Below, piece after piece: positions 46,769-57,507 of a DNA stretch of 64,000 nt. The position numbers and the translations under genes were made by a program. Positions within the stretch are counted from its first letter, which is position 1. Each line of letters opens with the position of its first letter. This DNA is from Burkholderiales bacterium (GTDB lineage: Bacteria > Pseudomonadota > Gammaproteobacteria > Burkholderiales > SG8-39). Where the stretch lies: assembly GCA_014860355.1 (NCBI GenBank), contig JACZJV010000115.1, positions 31,422-95,421 of the forward strand. Reading direction: 5' to 3'. A model generated the notes under the pieces. It saw only the letters and a list, made by a program, of their open reading frames with translations, did not search any database and had not been told where the DNA came from.

Positions 46769-47102
46769 GGAGGGGTTTCCTTGGTCATCTTCATCGCGGG
46801 CGCAATCTGCACCCTCATCAGTGAAGACGAACGACGCCGCAAAAAGACGCAGCCGCGTCGAGGCGCGACCGGCCAGCGGCCAGGGCCGGACCATCGTCAA
46901 TTTCCTCGATAGTCGTCGCTCGACGAACGGTGACGACATGACAATCCAAGTGGTGCTTATCCAGATCGTCGTGGTTGAGAAAACAACGACTTGAGCGTAG
47001 TCTGACCATGCTAGAGCCCGTTTTCGGGGTCTTATGACGCCTCGTTTAGGGGACCTATTTCTTATTAGGTTTCTCAGCAATACGACCAGGGATAGGTGTG
47101 TC
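46769..47102. other. Gap between the permease and brnT
   Basis: About 330 bp with no supported gene. It should contain the permease promoter. An imperfect dyad (GTCGTGGTTG and CAACGAC) lies near 46965-46990. Confidence 0.35.
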
Positions 47103-47137
47103 TTGCCCCACCCTGTTGTTGTAGATACAATATCCTA
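47103..47137 (+). promoter_or_regulatory. brnTA promoter with palindromic operator, predicted leaderless transcript
   Basis: TTGCCC (47103-47108), 17-bp spacer, TACAAT (47126-47131). The expected transcription start, about 7 nt further, falls on the GTG start of brnT (47138). The palindrome TTGTA-GA-TACAA (47119-47130) overlaps the -10 box and is a likely BrnA autorepression site. Confidence 0.55.
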
Positions 47138-47413
47138 GTGCGAATCACCTTCGACCCGGCTAAACGCGACAAGACTTTGGCTGATCGAGGGCTGGATTTC
47201 GCCGACGCTGAACTGGTTTTTGCGGGTGTCACCCTGGAGGTAGAGGACATACGTAAGAACTACGGCGAACCGCGCATCATTTGCTATGGCTTATTGGACG
47301 GGCGGATGGTTGTCGTGGGTTACACACCGCGTGGCGCGGATCGCCATATTTTTAGCATGAGGAAAGCCAATGAACGCGAAAAGGCCCGCATTGCGCCGCT
47401 CCTTGAAATCTGA
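47138..47413 (+). CDS. brnT: BrnT-type ribonuclease toxin
   Basis: 91 residues from the GTG at 47138. RITFDPAKRDKTLADRGLDFADAELVFAG is the typical BrnT start, and the core GRMVVVGYTPRGADRHIFSMRKANEREK carries the RelE-like fold's Arg and His residues. BrnT cleaves RNA and inhibits translation until bound by BrnA. The antitoxin gene overlaps its 3' end by 44 nt. Earlier in-frame ATG at 47096 is unlikely because a good promoter lies between. Confidence 0.9.
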   Translation: MRITFDPAKRDKTLADRGLDFADAELVFAGVTLEVEDIRKNYGEPRIICYGLLDGRMVVVGYTPRGADRHIFSMRKANEREKARIAPLLEI

Positions 47414-47645
47414 CATGGCTCGCGTCGATGCCCACAAAGTTAAGCCCGAGGAGTACGAGGAACTTCCTGAACTCACGGAGGATATGCTCGCGCGTGCAAA
47501 GGTGAACAAAGGCGGAAGACCCGTGTCGCCGAATCCCCGCAAGTTGATCTCGCTGCGGCTTCCCGCCGATGTGATTGAACGCTGGAAAGCTTCAGGCCCG
47601 GGTTGGCAAACGCGCATGGCGGAACGTCTGAGCAAGGTGCGATGA
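47370..47645 (+). CDS. brnA: BrnA-type antitoxin (ribbon-helix-helix)
   Basis: 91 residues. The C-terminal RKLISLRLPADVIERWKASGPGWQTRMAERL is the BrnA ribbon-helix-helix DNA-binding domain; the N-terminal part (EYEELPELTEDMLARA) contacts the toxin. AGGAAA precedes the ATG. Expected to neutralise BrnT and repress the operon through the palindrome at 47119-47130. Confidence 0.92.
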   Translation: MNAKRPALRRSLKSDMARVDAHKVKPEEYEELPELTEDMLARAKVNKGGRPVSPNPRKLISLRLPADVIERWKASGPGWQTRMAERLSKVR

Positions 47646-47821
47646 TAATACCTGACTTTAGGTGCAACGGACCGCCATCGGCGGCCGCTGACCAATCACA
47701 TTGGGCGTCAATTTGCAATTTGTCCATGCGTCTGCCGTGGGTCGATTGCAACCTTTGTCAGTCCAAATACCCGACCTCTCTCCAGTACCCGGATTGCCCT
47801 GGTCGGGGACGCTGCGGCCGA

Positions 47822-48355
47822 TCAGGCGAGCGGCGGCCGCGGCACGAAATCGCTGACCTGCCCGGACTCGTCCAGGCGCACCTGGCAGGCTTGCGTGAGT
47901 TGTTCGCGCAAGCGCTTGCGCGCGCGCTGCACGCGGGATTTAGCACCGGACAGGCTCAGCCCCTTGCGCCGCGCGAATTCTTCCTGCGACAGGCCTTCGA
48001 GATCGCACAGGGTAATCGCCTCTCGGTCATCTGCGCTCAGTTCGGAGAGCACGCGCGGCAGGCAGGCCGCGAGGCTGTCGACCGTGGCCGGCACTTCAGT
48101 CTCGGCCCTGAGGTCTTCCGGCAGTTCGACGGTATTGCGCGCAAGGCGCAGACGGTCGGCGAGCGCGTTGCGCGCCACCTCGTACAGCCATGCCCGCGAA
48201 TTGCTGACCTCGCAAAAGCGCTCGCCCTGGCGCATGGCTTTTAGAAACACGTCCTGCAGCAAGTCCTCGGCATCGACTGCGTTTCCCATCCGATGCCGCA
48301 ACCAGCCGCGCAGTTCGGCTTCGTAGGCATGCCAGGCCGACATCAGGCAGTTCAT
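47822..48355 (-). CDS. ECF/SigZ-like RNA polymerase sigma factor
   Basis: 177 residues from the internal ATG (MNCLMSAWHAYEAE). Region 2: LRGWLRHRMGNAVDAEDLLQDVFLKAMRQ, and NSRAWLYEVARNALADRLR. Region 4: LSADDREAITLCDLEGLSQEEFARRKGLSLSGAKSRVQRARKRLREQL, a helix-turn-helix. No anti-sigma gene is adjacent; the gene lies 22 nt after a NUDIX gene. The C-terminal tail has one Cys (QACQVRLDESG), which could be redox sensitive. Its regulon is unknown. Confidence 0.9.
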   Translation of the reverse strand: MNCLMSAWHAYEAELRGWLRHRMGNAVDAEDLLQDVFLKAMRQGERFCEVSNSRAWLYEVARNALADRLRLARNTVELPEDLRAETEVPATVDSLAACLPRVLSELSADDREAITLCDLEGLSQEEFARRKGLSLSGAKSRVQRARKRLREQLTQACQVRLDESGQVSDFVPRPPLA

Positions 48356-48377
48356 GCGCGAATCGCTTCCGCGCGGG

Positions 48378-48968
48378 CTAGGGCAGCGCCGGCCCGGCAA
48401 CCCAGTCGCCGCGCTGGAGTTTTTCCAGCCATAGCGCTCCCATGACCGTTTTCACGTCGCTGATTTCGCCTGTGCGCACCAGTTCCAGCAATGCCGCGGG
48501 CGTGAGCTTGATCACTTCGAGGAATTCGCCTTCGTCCAGCCTGCCGCCGCGCTGTTCGAGGCCGCGCGCGAGATAGACCAGGATGCGCTCGGTGGAATAG
48601 GCAACGGTGGGATGGATGGTGGTGAGGTAGATCCACTCGCGCGCGACATAGCCGGTCTCCTCCAGCAATTCGCGCCGCGCCGTGGCCATGGGCTCCTCCC
48701 CCGGATCGATTTTCCCCGCGGGAAATTCGATGCAATGCCGGCGCATGACGTAGCGGTACTGGCGCTCCATCACCAGCTCGCCCGAGCCCAGAACCGGGAT
48801 GATCATGACCGCGCCGCCGTGCTCGACGTATTCGCGCGTCGCCGCCTTGCCGTCGGGCAGGCGCACGGTGTCGCGCTTGACGTGCAGCAGCTTGCCCCGG
48901 AACACGGTTTCGCTGCCGGTTTCGTGCTCGGTCAGATCGGCGTTTTTGGTCACGATAGCCCGCGGCAA
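48378..48968 (-). CDS. NUDIX hydrolase, ADP-ribose pyrophosphatase type
   Basis: 196 residues. A full Nudix box [23 protein letters not shown] (GX5EX7REUXEEXGU) at about 83-105, with the preceding RHCIEFPA of ADP-ribose pyrophosphatases (NudF-like). Hydrolyses a nucleoside diphosphate derivative, probably ADP-ribose. Its start overlaps the pyrF 3' end by 19 nt. Confidence 0.92.
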   Translation of the reverse strand: MPRAIVTKNADLTEHETGSETVFRGKLLHVKRDTVRLPDGKAATREYVEHGGAVMIIPVLGSGELVMERQYRYVMRRHCIEFPAGKIDPGEEPMATARRELLEETGYVAREWIYLTTIHPTVAYSTERILVYLARGLEQRGGRLDEGEFLEVIKLTPAALLELVRTGEISDVKTVMGALWLEKLQRGDWVAGPALP

Positions 48969-49771
48969 TGGTTGATCTCGTCGCGCAGCTTCAGCGCGGC
49001 CGCCCGCGCCGCCCCGGCGTAGTCGCTGCCGCCGCCGGCGTAGAGCACTGCGCGCGAGCTGCTGATGATGAGCCCGGTCCCGTCCGCGGTCGCGCCGTTG
49101 GCCAGCACCGCTGCCACATCCCCTCCCTGAGCGCCGACGCCGGGCACCAGTATCGGCATGTCACCGACGATGGCGCGGATCTCGCGCAACTCCTGCGGAT
49201 ACGTCGCGCCCACCACCAGGAGCACGTTGGCGTTCGCGTTCCAGTCGCGCGCCGCTTTCTCGGCTATGAGCTGGTACAGTTTCTTGCCGCCGCTTTCCAT
49301 GTCCTGCACGTCGCGCGCTCCGGGGTTGGAGGTGCGGCACAGCACGATCACCCCCCTGTCCGCGTGATCCAGGAACGGCTGCAGCGAATCCAGGCCCAGA
49401 TAGGGGCTCACGGTAACGGCGTCGGCCTGGTAGCGCTCGAATGCTTCGCGTGCGTACATTTCGGCCGTGCTGCCCACGTCGCCGCGCTTGGCATCCAGAA
49501 TCACCGGTATCGACGGATGGCGCTGGCGGATGTGGGCGATGGTCATTTCGAGCTGGTCTTCGGCGCGCGCCGCCGCGTAATAGGCGATCTGCGGCTTGAA
49601 CGCGCACACCAGGTCTGCGGTGGCATCGACGATCGCCCGGCCGAACTCGAATATGGGATGCGTGGCTGCGGCCAGGTGCCTGGGTAGCCTCGCGGGGTCG
49701 GGGTCCAGCCCCACGCACAGCAGCGAGCGCTGCGCCGTCCACGCCTGCTGCAGGCGGTGGATGAACTTCAT
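48950..49771 (-). CDS. pyrF: Orotidine 5'-phosphate decarboxylase (group 2 type)
   Basis: 273 residues from the ATG at 49771 ([11 protein letters not shown]). It makes UMP in pyrimidine synthesis. [25 protein letters not shown]; catalytic [17 protein letters not shown] (Lys and Asp tetrad); [17 protein letters not shown]. The longer Mycobacterium/betaproteobacterial-type PyrF rather than the short E. coli type. It follows nuoN by 103 nt on the same strand and overlaps the NUDIX gene. Confidence 0.96.
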   Translation of the reverse strand: MKFIHRLQQAWTAQRSLLCVGLDPDPARLPRHLAAATHPIFEFGRAIVDATADLVCAFKPQIAYYAAARAEDQLEMTIAHIRQRHPSIPVILDAKRGDVGSTAEMYAREAFERYQADAVTVSPYLGLDSLQPFLDHADRGVIVLCRTSNPGARDVQDMESGGKKLYQLIAEKAARDWNANANVLLVVGATYPQELREIRAIVGDMPILVPGVGAQGGDVAAVLANGATADGTGLIISSSRAVLYAGGGSDYAGAARAAALKLRDEINHCRGLS

Positions 49772-49874
49772 CGCCTGCGCCTCGCACCGGCGGCGCGTCG
49801 GATGCGACGGGCCGGGACAGGCCAATCGGCAGCAGTGAAGGCGGCAAGCGTCAGAAACAGGCTCGCGCCCGTAT

Positions 49875-51350
49875 TCACAGCGCTTTAATTGAAAGGTAAC
49901 ACAGGGCCATCAGCGACTGCGGCACGAGGCCGAGCACGAGCACCGCCAGGCCGTTGACCGAAATCAGCACGCTCATTTCCAGGCTGGGGGCTATCGGCGC
50001 GGTATCGACCGGCTCGTCGAAGTACATCAGTTTCACGATGCGCAGGTAGTAGAACGCGCCGATGAGCGAGAACAGCACGGCCACCACCGCCAACCAGGTC
50101 ATGTCGGCCGCCAGCAGCGGCTGCAGCACCGACAGCTTGGCGTAGAAGCCAACCGTGGGAGGCACCCCGGCTAGCGAGAACATCAAGAGCAGCATGATGA
50201 ATGCGTACCACGGACTGCGCGAGTTCAGGCCTTTGAAGTCGTCCAGGTTTTCCGCCTCGAAGCCCGCGCGCGACAAGAGCAGCACCATGCCGAAAGTGCC
50301 CAGCGTAGTCAGCACGTAGACCATGACGTAGAACATGGCCGCGCTATAGGCGTCGGCTGCGTTGAGCCAGTTGCCGTTCACCACCCCGGCGAGCAGGCCC
50401 AGCAGCATGAATCCCATGTGCGAAATGGTCGAGTAGGCGAGCATGCGCTTGATGTTGGTCTGCGCGATTGCAGCGAGGTTTCCCACTGCCATCGACAGCA
50501 CCGCCATGATCACCAGCATTTGCTGCCAGTCCACCGCAAGGTCGAGCAGCCCCAGAACCAGCAGGCGCATCGCCATTGCAAACGCCGCCAGCTTGGGCGC
50601 CGAACCGATGATCAGGGTAACGGCGGTAGGCGCGCCGTGATACACGTCCGGAATCCACATGTGGAAGGGCACCACCCCCAGCTTGAACGCCATCCCCGAC
50701 ACCAGAAACACCAGGCCGAAGGTAAGCACGGTCTTGTTCGGGCTGGCGCTGGAGATCGACTGCGCCACCTGGGAAATGTCGAGCGTGCCGGTGGCGCCGT
50801 AGATCATGGACATGCCGTAGAGCAGCAGCCCCGAGGCGAGCGCGCCCAGCACGAAGTACTTCATCGCCGCCTCGGTCGAGCGTGCCGAATCGCGGTCCAG
50901 CGCCACCATGGCGTAGAGCGACAGCGACAGCAGCTCCAGGCCAAGATAAAGCGTGAGGAAGTGGTTGGCAGAGATCATCACCATCATGCCCATAAGCGCA
51001 AACAGCACCAGCGCGAAGAACTCGCCCTTCCAGAGCCCGCGGTCGGCGAGATAGGTGCGCGAATAGACCAGGGTCGTGAACAGGGCGATATATGCCGAGA
51101 GCTTCAACGCGTGGCCCATCAGGTCGGCGACGAACATGTTGTTGAAGGTGCGGGTGACGGCGCCCTGCGTAAGGACCGCGACGTCGAGCGTGAGCACGGC
51201 GCAGCCGATCAGGGCGAGCTGCGTCAACGCGTAGGTGACGTAACGCAGCCGCTGCGGCAGGAACAGGTCCACCACCAGTATGGTCGAGACCATGATCAGC
51301 AGGAAGATCTCGGGGTAGGCCGGCAGCAGGTTGGGCATGGTGAAGTTCAT
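49875..51350 (-). CDS. nuoN: NADH-quinone oxidoreductase subunit N
   Basis: 491 residues, about 14 membrane helices. Antiporter-like subunit of complex [26 protein letters not shown] (charged Glu in helix 5), [42 protein letters not shown]. It forms part of the proton-pumping arm. Last nuo gene in the operon, 13 nt after nuoM. Confidence 0.97.
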   Translation of the reverse strand: MNFTMPNLLPAYPEIFLLIMVSTILVVDLFLPQRLRYVTYALTQLALIGCAVLTLDVAVLTQGAVTRTFNNMFVADLMGHALKLSAYIALFTTLVYSRTYLADRGLWKGEFFALVLFALMGMMVMISANHFLTLYLGLELLSLSLYAMVALDRDSARSTEAAMKYFVLGALASGLLLYGMSMIYGATGTLDISQVAQSISSASPNKTVLTFGLVFLVSGMAFKLGVVPFHMWIPDVYHGAPTAVTLIIGSAPKLAAFAMAMRLLVLGLLDLAVDWQQMLVIMAVLSMAVGNLAAIAQTNIKRMLAYSTISHMGFMLLGLLAGVVNGNWLNAADAYSAAMFYVMVYVLTTLGTFGMVLLLSRAGFEAENLDDFKGLNSRSPWYAFIMLLLMFSLAGVPPTVGFYAKLSVLQPLLAADMTWLAVVAVLFSLIGAFYYLRIVKLMYFDEPVDTAPIAPSLEMSVLISVNGLAVLVLGLVPQSLMALCYLSIKAL

Positions 51351-51363
51351 CGGTTCAATGGCC

Positions 51364-52842
51364 TCACAGCTTGCTCACCGCGAGGTGCTGCAGCAGCCCG
51401 TTGACCGAAGTGTGCATGACCTCGGTAAAAGGCTGTGGATAAAGGCCCATGCCGAGCACGGCGAGCGCGAGCGCGATCAGCACCAGGAATTCGCGCGCAC
51501 CGATGTCCTTCAACTTGGCTACGTGGTCATTGGCCACGGCGCCGAAAATCACCCGCTTGTACATCCACAGGGTGTAGGCCGCGCCGAAAATAAGCGTGGT
51601 CGCGGCGAGAAAACCGATCCAGAAATTGTGTTTCAACGCGCCCATGATCACCATGAATTCGCCGACGAAGCCGCTGGTGGCCGGCAGCCCGCTGTTCGCC
51701 AGGGCGAACAGCATCATCAAGGCCGCGAACTTGGGCATGGTGTTGACCACGCCGCCATAGTCGGCGATGTTGCGGCTGTGCATGCGGTCGTACATCACGC
51801 CAACGCACAGGAACATGGCGGCCGAAACGAATCCGTGCGACACCATCTGGATGAGCGCCCCTTCCACCCCATAGGCGTTGAAGATAAAGAATCCGAGGGT
51901 AACGAAGCCCATGTGCGCGATCGAGGAATAGGCGATCAGTTTCTTCATGTCCGTCTGCGCGATGGCCACCAGTCCGATGTAGACCACCGCGATCAGCGAC
52001 AGCGTAATCATGAAGCCCGACAGCGCGTGGCTCGCGTCGGGCAGGATCGGCAGCGAAAAACGGATGAAGCCGTAGGCGCCCAGCTTTAGCAGGATCGCCG
52101 CCAGCACCCCCGAGCCTCCGGTGGGCGCTTCCACGTGCGCGTCGGGCAGCCAGGTATGCACCGGCCACATCGGCACCTTCACCGCGAACGCGAGGAAGAA
52201 CGCGACGAACAGCAGGATCTGCGGAGTCATCGCCAGCGGCAGCTTGTGCCAGTCGAGGATGGAGAAACTGCCGCCGGACTTGTCGTAGAGGTAGAGGAAG
52301 GCGACCAGCATCAACAACGACCCGAGCAGCGTGTAGAGGAAGAACTTCACCGCGGTGTAGACGCGGTTGGGCCCGCCCCACACCCCGATCACCAGGTACA
52401 TCGGAATCAGCGTCGCCTCGAAGAACACGTAGAACAGCATCGCGTCCATGGCGGCGAACACGCCGTTCAACAGGCCCGACATGATGAGGAAGGCCGCCAT
52501 GTACTGTGCCACGCGCTTCTGGATCGATTCCCAGCCTGCCAGCACCACCAGCACGGTGATGAAGCTGTTCAACAGGATGAACAGCACCGATATGCCGTCC
52601 ACGCCGAGGTTGTATCTGATATTGAAGCGCGGGATCCAGGGCGTGAGTTCGACGAACTGCATTGCGCTCGTCTGGGCGTTGAAGCCGGCGTAAAGCGGCA
52701 GGCTCACGGCCAGGCCGATCAGCGCACCGACCAGGGAAATCCGGCGCACCAGCGGCGCATTGCGATCGCTGAACATGAGGACGAACATCCCGAACAGGAT
52801 CGGGATCCAGATGGTGAGGCTGAGCCAGGGAGTGGAATTCAT
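51364..52842 (-). CDS. nuoM: NADH-quinone oxidoreductase subunit M
   Basis: 492 residues, about 14 helices. [17 protein letters not shown] (helix 5 Glu), [45 protein letters not shown] mark the antiporter-like proton channel of complex I. It starts 10 nt after nuoL. Confidence 0.98.
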   Translation of the reverse strand: MNSTPWLSLTIWIPILFGMFVLMFSDRNAPLVRRISLVGALIGLAVSLPLYAGFNAQTSAMQFVELTPWIPRFNIRYNLGVDGISVLFILLNSFITVLVVLAGWESIQKRVAQYMAAFLIMSGLLNGVFAAMDAMLFYVFFEATLIPMYLVIGVWGGPNRVYTAVKFFLYTLLGSLLMLVAFLYLYDKSGGSFSILDWHKLPLAMTPQILLFVAFFLAFAVKVPMWPVHTWLPDAHVEAPTGGSGVLAAILLKLGAYGFIRFSLPILPDASHALSGFMITLSLIAVVYIGLVAIAQTDMKKLIAYSSIAHMGFVTLGFFIFNAYGVEGALIQMVSHGFVSAAMFLCVGVMYDRMHSRNIADYGGVVNTMPKFAALMMLFALANSGLPATSGFVGEFMVIMGALKHNFWIGFLAATTLIFGAAYTLWMYKRVIFGAVANDHVAKLKDIGAREFLVLIALALAVLGMGLYPQPFTEVMHTSVNGLLQHLAVSKL

Positions 52843-52852
52843 CGACCGTTCC

Positions 52853-54859
52853 CTAAACCTGCCCGAACCACAGGGTCAGCAGCACGAAAACGCCGATGAT
52901 CATGGTGAACGCGTAATGATAGATGTAACCGGACTGGGCGAGGCGCACCAGGCCCGAGATCCAGCCGACCAGGCGCGCGCTGCCGTTCACCATGAACCCG
53001 TCGATGATCGTAACGTCGCCGAACTTCCACAAGCCGCCCCCGATCGCGCGCACACCGCCGGCGAAGAACCAGTCGTTGAAACGGTCGAACCCGTACTTCT
53101 CCATCAGGATGTTGACGACGAAACTGAATTTCTGCCGCAGCACTCCCGGCAGTTCCGGATTCACGATGTACAGGTACCAGGCCGTCACCGCCCCGGAGAG
53201 CGCGAACCAGAACGGCAAAGTGGTGACCGCGTGCAGCATCATGCCGATCACGCCGTGGAATTCCTTCGCCATTTCCGCCAGGCCCTCGTGCGCCGGCGAT
53301 ATGTAAATGGCGGAGCCGAAATAACCGCCGTAAAGAATCGTGCCTATGAACCAGCCGGCGGCGATCGAGGGAATGGCGAGCAGAATGAGCGGAACGGTCA
53401 CCACCGCCGGGGTTTCGTGCGGCGCATGACTGTGACCGTGCTCGTCGTGCGCGGCGGCGTGACTATCGTGCCCGTGATCGCGCGCATGCGCGCCGAAGCG
53501 CTCCTTGCCGTGGAAGGCGTAGAAAATCAGGCGGAAGGAATACAGGCCGCCGACGAACACGCCCATCAGCACCATCAGGTGGGCAAAGCCGGCGCCGGGG
53601 GTGTGCGACAGGTGCACCGCTTCGATAATCGAATCCTTGGAGAAGAATCCGGCGAAGGGTGGCAGCCCGGCGTTGGCAAGGGCGCCGATCAGCATGGTGA
53701 AATAGGTGATCGGCATGTACTTGCGCAGCCCGCCCATTTTGCGCATGTCCTGCTCATGGTGCAGCGCGATGATCACCGAGCCCGCGCCCAGGAACAGCAC
53801 CGCCTTGAAGAAGGCGTGGGTCATGAGGTGGAACATGCCGACCGAATACGCCGAGGCGCCCAGCGCCACGGTCATGTAGCCCAGCTGCGACAGGGTCGAA
53901 TACGCGATCACGCGCTTGATGTCGTACTGCACCACCGCGATCAGCGCCATGAAGAAGGCGGTGATGCCGCCGATCACCAGCACGAAGGAGAGCGCAGCCT
54001 CGGACAACTCGAACAGCGGCGACATGCGCGACACCATGAATATGCCGGCGGTGACCATGGTCGCTGCGTGGATCAGGGCCGAGATCGGCGTCGGGCCTTC
54101 CATCGAATCGGGCAGCCAGACGTGCAGCGGAAACTGCGCGGATTTGCCCATGGCGCCGATGAAAAGACAGATGCAGATCACCGAAATCAGCAGCCAGGGC
54201 GAGCCCGGGAAGATCTCTATGGTGGTCTGGGCCATGCCCGGCGCATGCGAGAACACGCTGGCGTAGTCGAGCGTGCCGAAATGCGCCAGCACCAGCCCGA
54301 TGCCGAGCAGGAAGCCGAAGTCGCCGACGCGGTTCACCAGGAACGCCTTGAGGTTGGCGTAAATCGCCGTCGGCCGGGTGTACCAGAAACCGATCAGCAG
54401 GTAGGACACCACGCCCACCGCCTCCCAGCCGAAAAAGAGCTGCACGAAGTTGTTGGACATCACCAGCATCAGCATGGAGAAGGTGAACAGCGAAATATAG
54501 GAGAAGAAGCGCTGGTAGCCGGGGTCGTCCGCCATGTAGCCGATGGTGTAGATGTGCACCATGAGCGAGACGAAAGTCACCACCACCATCATCAGCACCG
54601 ACAGCCGGTCGATGAGAAAGCCGATCTCGAAGCGCGTGGCGCCCGAGGTCAGCCAGGTGTAGACGCTTCCGTTGAAGACGTTGCCGTTCATCACGTCCAG
54701 GAACACCACCACCGAAGCGAGGAACGAGATCGTCACCCCGATGATGGTCACCCAGTGCGCGCCCGCGCGTCCGACGACGCGGCCCGCAAGCCCCGCAACC
54801 AGCGCACCCGCGAGGGGCGCCATGGGCACCAGCAGGTAGAGTTGTTGCATCGATGTCAT
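52853..54859 (-). CDS. nuoL: NADH-quinone oxidoreductase subunit L
   Basis: 668 residues, about 16 helices. LFFGWEAVGVVSYLLIGFW (helix 5 Glu), SAQFPLHVWLPDSMEGPTPISALIHAATMVTAG, VQYDIKRVIAYSTLSQLGYM. The C-terminal part, with a His-rich loop (HARDHGHDSHAAAHDEHGHSH, near 450-470) that may bind metal, leads to the long lateral helix of NuoL. Distal proton-pumping subunit of complex I. It is 107 nt after nuoK. Confidence 0.97.
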   Translation of the reverse strand: MTSMQQLYLLVPMAPLAGALVAGLAGRVVGRAGAHWVTIIGVTISFLASVVVFLDVMNGNVFNGSVYTWLTSGATRFEIGFLIDRLSVLMMVVVTFVSLMVHIYTIGYMADDPGYQRFFSYISLFTFSMLMLVMSNNFVQLFFGWEAVGVVSYLLIGFWYTRPTAIYANLKAFLVNRVGDFGFLLGIGLVLAHFGTLDYASVFSHAPGMAQTTIEIFPGSPWLLISVICICLFIGAMGKSAQFPLHVWLPDSMEGPTPISALIHAATMVTAGIFMVSRMSPLFELSEAALSFVLVIGGITAFFMALIAVVQYDIKRVIAYSTLSQLGYMTVALGASAYSVGMFHLMTHAFFKAVLFLGAGSVIIALHHEQDMRKMGGLRKYMPITYFTMLIGALANAGLPPFAGFFSKDSIIEAVHLSHTPGAGFAHLMVLMGVFVGGLYSFRLIFYAFHGKERFGAHARDHGHDSHAAAHDEHGHSHAPHETPAVVTVPLILLAIPSIAAGWFIGTILYGGYFGSAIYISPAHEGLAEMAKEFHGVIGMMLHAVTTLPFWFALSGAVTAWYLYIVNPELPGVLRQKFSFVVNILMEKYGFDRFNDWFFAGGVRAIGGGLWKFGDVTIIDGFMVNGSARLVGWISGLVRLAQSGYIYHYAFTMIIGVFVLLTLWFGQV

Positions 54860-54966
54860 GGCGTTCGGCCGGGTGATGAATGCGGGACGCAGGCGAGGCC
54901 GCGGGAATCACCCTGCGCCCGCTCGCTCCTGCATCCCGACCGTAGTTCGTTACCCATTGCCTTCCC

Positions 54967-55293
54967 CTAGCCCTTCAATGTGTTCAGGTCGTCGACGTTG
55001 ATGGTGGACAGATTGCGGAACAGCACCACCAGGATCGCGAGCCCTATGGCCGATTCGGCCGCCGCCACGGTCAGGATGAAAAACACGAAAACCTGCCCGG
55101 AAATGTCATTGAGGTAATGCGAGAACGCGATGAAATTCATGTTCACCGCCAGCAGCATCAGTTCGATCGCCATGAGCAGAATGATCACGTTCTTGCGATT
55201 GAGGAAAATACCGACAACGCTGATCGCGAACAGCAGTGCGCCGAGGATCAGGAAATGCGACAGCGAGAGCACGGGCAGCGAGAACGAGGGCAC
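54967..55293 (-). CDS. nuoK: NADH-quinone oxidoreductase subunit K
   Basis: 108 residues from a GTG at 55293 with AAGGA 9 nt upstream; a second GTG at 55272 would give the more usual 101 residues ([11 protein letters not shown]). Three helices, with [16 protein letters not shown] (Glu in helix 2) and a second membrane Glu in [11 protein letters not shown]. Part of the proton path in complex I. Directly follows nuoJ. Confidence 0.96.
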   Translation of the reverse strand: MPSFSLPVLSLSHFLILGALLFAISVVGIFLNRKNVIILLMAIELMLLAVNMNFIAFSHYLNDISGQVFVFFILTVAAAESAIGLAILVVLFRNLSTINVDDLNTLKG

Positions 55294-55295
55294 GA

Positions 55296-55904
55296 TCAGT
55301 TATCCTTTTTCTCGGACGGCATCGAAATGAGGCGCACGCGGTCCGCGCGCCTGACCGCAACCTGCTGCGTCGGATCCTGGTGCTTGCTGTCCTTGCGCCC
55401 GCGCAGAGTCAGCGCGATGGCCGCGACGATCGCGACCAGCAGGATCACCGCGGCGAGTTCGAACGGATAGACGTAGTCGGTGTACAGGACGCGGCCCAGC
55501 TCCTTGGTGTTGCTGTAGGCCGCACCCGGATCGGCCGGGTTGGGCAGGTGTTCCGCGCCGAAATACTTGCCTCCCAGCACCAGCACCATCTCGATCACCA
55601 TCAGCACGCCGACCGCCGCTCCCAGCGGAAGGTAGCTCCAGAATCCCTCGCGCAGCCGGTCCAGGTTGATGTCGAGCATCATCACCACGAACAGGAACAG
55701 CACCATCACCGCGCCGACGTAGACCAGCACCAGGACGATAGCCAGGAACTCGGCCCGCAGCAGCATCCAGATGGCGGCGGCGGTAAAGAATGCGAGCACC
55801 AGGAACAGCGCCGCGTGCACCGGATTGCGCGCGGTAATCACGCGCAGCGCCGCGATCAGCAGGACCGCCGCAAAAAAGTAGAAGAGTATGGCTTCGATGT
55901 TCAT
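55296..55904 (-). CDS. nuoJ: NADH-quinone oxidoreductase subunit J
   Basis: 202 residues, five helices ([46 protein letters not shown]), typical of NuoJ with its pi-bulge helix 3. The C-terminal hydrophilic tail is short. It lies 7 nt after nuoI. Confidence 0.96.
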   Translation of the reverse strand: MNIEAILFYFFAAVLLIAALRVITARNPVHAALFLVLAFFTAAAIWMLLRAEFLAIVLVLVYVGAVMVLFLFVVMMLDINLDRLREGFWSYLPLGAAVGVLMVIEMVLVLGGKYFGAEHLPNPADPGAAYSNTKELGRVLYTDYVYPFELAAVILLVAIVAAIALTLRGRKDSKHQDPTQQVAVRRADRVRLISMPSEKKDN

Positions 55905-55911
55905 GGTTTCA

Positions 55912-56403
55912 TCACCGGAACGCCGCGTCGCTGGCGCGGTCGCGGGCGATCTCGGCTTCGTAGCGGTCGCCCACCGCGAGCAGCATCTCCTTGGTGTAAT
56001 GCAGGTCGCTGCGCTTCTCGCCGTGGTATTCGAGGATGCGCGTCTCGACGATGGAGTCCACCGGGCAGGACTCTTCGCAGAAACCGCAGAAAATGCATTT
56101 GTTCAGGTCGATGTCGTAGCGCGTGGTGCGGCGCGTGCCGTCGGCGCGCTCTTCCGACTCGATGGTGATCGCCAGCGCCGGGCACACCGCCTCGCACAGC
56201 TTGCAGGCAATGCAGCGTTCCTCGCCGTTGGGATAACGGCGCAGCGCGTGCAGGCCGCGGAAACGGTGCGACTGCGGCGTATGTTCTTCGGGGTACTGCA
56301 CGGTGATCTTGCGCGAGAACAGATGCCGCCCGGTGACCGCCATGCCCTTGAGCAACTCCAGCAGCAGGAAGGTCTTGAAGAATTCGCGGATTTTCTCAGC
56401 CAT
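55912..56403 (-). CDS. nuoI: NADH-quinone oxidoreductase subunit I (2 x [4Fe-4S])
   Basis: 163 residues. Two ferredoxin-type clusters: [19 protein letters not shown] and [18 protein letters not shown] (CXXCXXCXXXCP each). It carries electrons through clusters N6a and N6b towards NuoB. The N-terminal helix associates with the membrane arm. It lies 6 nt after nuoH. Confidence 0.98.
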   Translation of the reverse strand: MAEKIREFFKTFLLLELLKGMAVTGRHLFSRKITVQYPEEHTPQSHRFRGLHALRRYPNGEERCIACKLCEAVCPALAITIESEERADGTRRTTRYDIDLNKCIFCGFCEESCPVDSIVETRILEYHGEKRSDLHYTKEMLLAVGDRYEAEIARDRASDAAFR

Positions 56404-56409
56404 GGACGC

Positions 56410-57507
56410 TCATCTCCAGATTGAGAACGGGGTCTGCATCCACGCGGCTATCAGCACCAGCCAGACGATGGTCAGCGGAAGAAACACCTTCCAGCCCAGG
56501 CGCATAATCTGGTCGTAGCGATAACGCGGGAATGTAGCGCGGAACCAGAGGAACAGGATCAGGACGCAAAGCACCTTGCCCAGCAGCCAGACGAAGCCGG
56601 GGATGGCGTTGAACACGGCCGAGTCCAGCGGGGACGCCCAGCCGCCGAAAAACATGATCGTGGTGAGGAAGGCCACCAGAATCATGTTGGCGTACTCGCC
56701 CATGGAGAACACGCCAAACAGCATGCCGGAATATTCGACGTGGAAGCCGACGATCTCGGATTCGCCCTCGGCCATGTCGAAGGGCGCGCGCTGGGTTTCG
56801 GCCACACCGGAAATGAAATACACCAGCAGCATGGGCGCGAGCGGCAGCCAGTTCCAGGAGAGGAAGTTGAGCCCGATCTTGGCGAAATAGCCCTTCTCCT
56901 GCCCGCTGACGATGTCGGTGAGGTTCAGGCTCTGCGACACCAGCAGAACGCACACCAGGGCGAAGCCCATGGCGATCTCGTAGGAGACGATCTGCGCCGC
57001 GGCGCGCATGGCGCCGAGAAAAGCATATTTCGAGTTCGACGCCCAGCCCGCGACGATGATGCCGTAGACGCCCATCGACGTGATCGCCATGATGTAGAGC
57101 AGCCCGGCATTGACATCGGCCAGCACCACCTGCGGGCTGAACGGCACCACTGCCCAGGCGGCCATCGCCACGGTGAGGGTGATCACCGGCGCCAGCACGA
57201 ACAGGATCTTGTCCGCCCCCGAGGGGATGATGATTTCCTTGAACACCAGCTTGATGCCGTCGGCGATGGGCTGCAACAGGCCCAGCGGGCCGACGCGGTT
57301 GGGACCTATGCGCACCTGCATGTAGCCGATGACCTTGCGCTCGAGCAGCGTCAGATAGGCCACGGCGCCCAGCAGCGGCGCGACGATGAGCATGATCAGC
57401 ACCGAAGTCTTGACCAGGGTGAATAGCGCGGTACCCAGCGTCTGGCCGAACCAGCTCTGGGCGTAGCCCAGGCCGGTGGCGATCAAGCTGGCGTAAAGAT
57501 CCATCAT
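56410..57507 (-). CDS. nuoH: NADH-quinone oxidoreductase subunit H
   Basis: 365 residues from the ATG at 57507, overlapping the nuoG stop by 4 nt (ATGA). An in-frame extension upstream is only shadow of nuo[35 protein letters not shown] is the quinone-site segment, followed by about seven more helices including [19 protein letters not shown]. Quinone-binding/heel subunit. Confidence 0.97.
   Translation of the reverse strand: MMDLYASLIATGLGYAQSWFGQTLGTALFTLVKTSVLIMLIVAPLLGAVAYLTLLERKVIGYMQVRIGPNRVGPLGLLQPIADGIKLVFKEIIIPSGADKILFVLAPVITLTVAMAAWAVVPFSPQVVLADVNAGLLYIMAITSMGVYGIIVAGWASNSKYAFLGAMRAAAQIVSYEIAMGFALVCVLLVSQSLNLTDIVSGQEKGYFAKIGLNFLSWNWLPLAPMLLVYFISGVAETQRAPFDMAEGESEIVGFHVEYSGMLFGVFSMGEYANMILVAFLTTIMFFGGWASPLDSAVFNAIPGFVWLLGKVLCVLILFLWFRATFPRYRYDQIMRLGWKVFLPLTIVWLVLIAAWMQTPFSIWR

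Noticed and set aside
50418..54970. Long plus-strand frames opposite nuoN-nuoL rich in His/Arg/Glu
   Set aside because: Antisense shadows of GC-rich hydrophobic genes, with no start signals. The minus-strand nuo genes are unambiguous.
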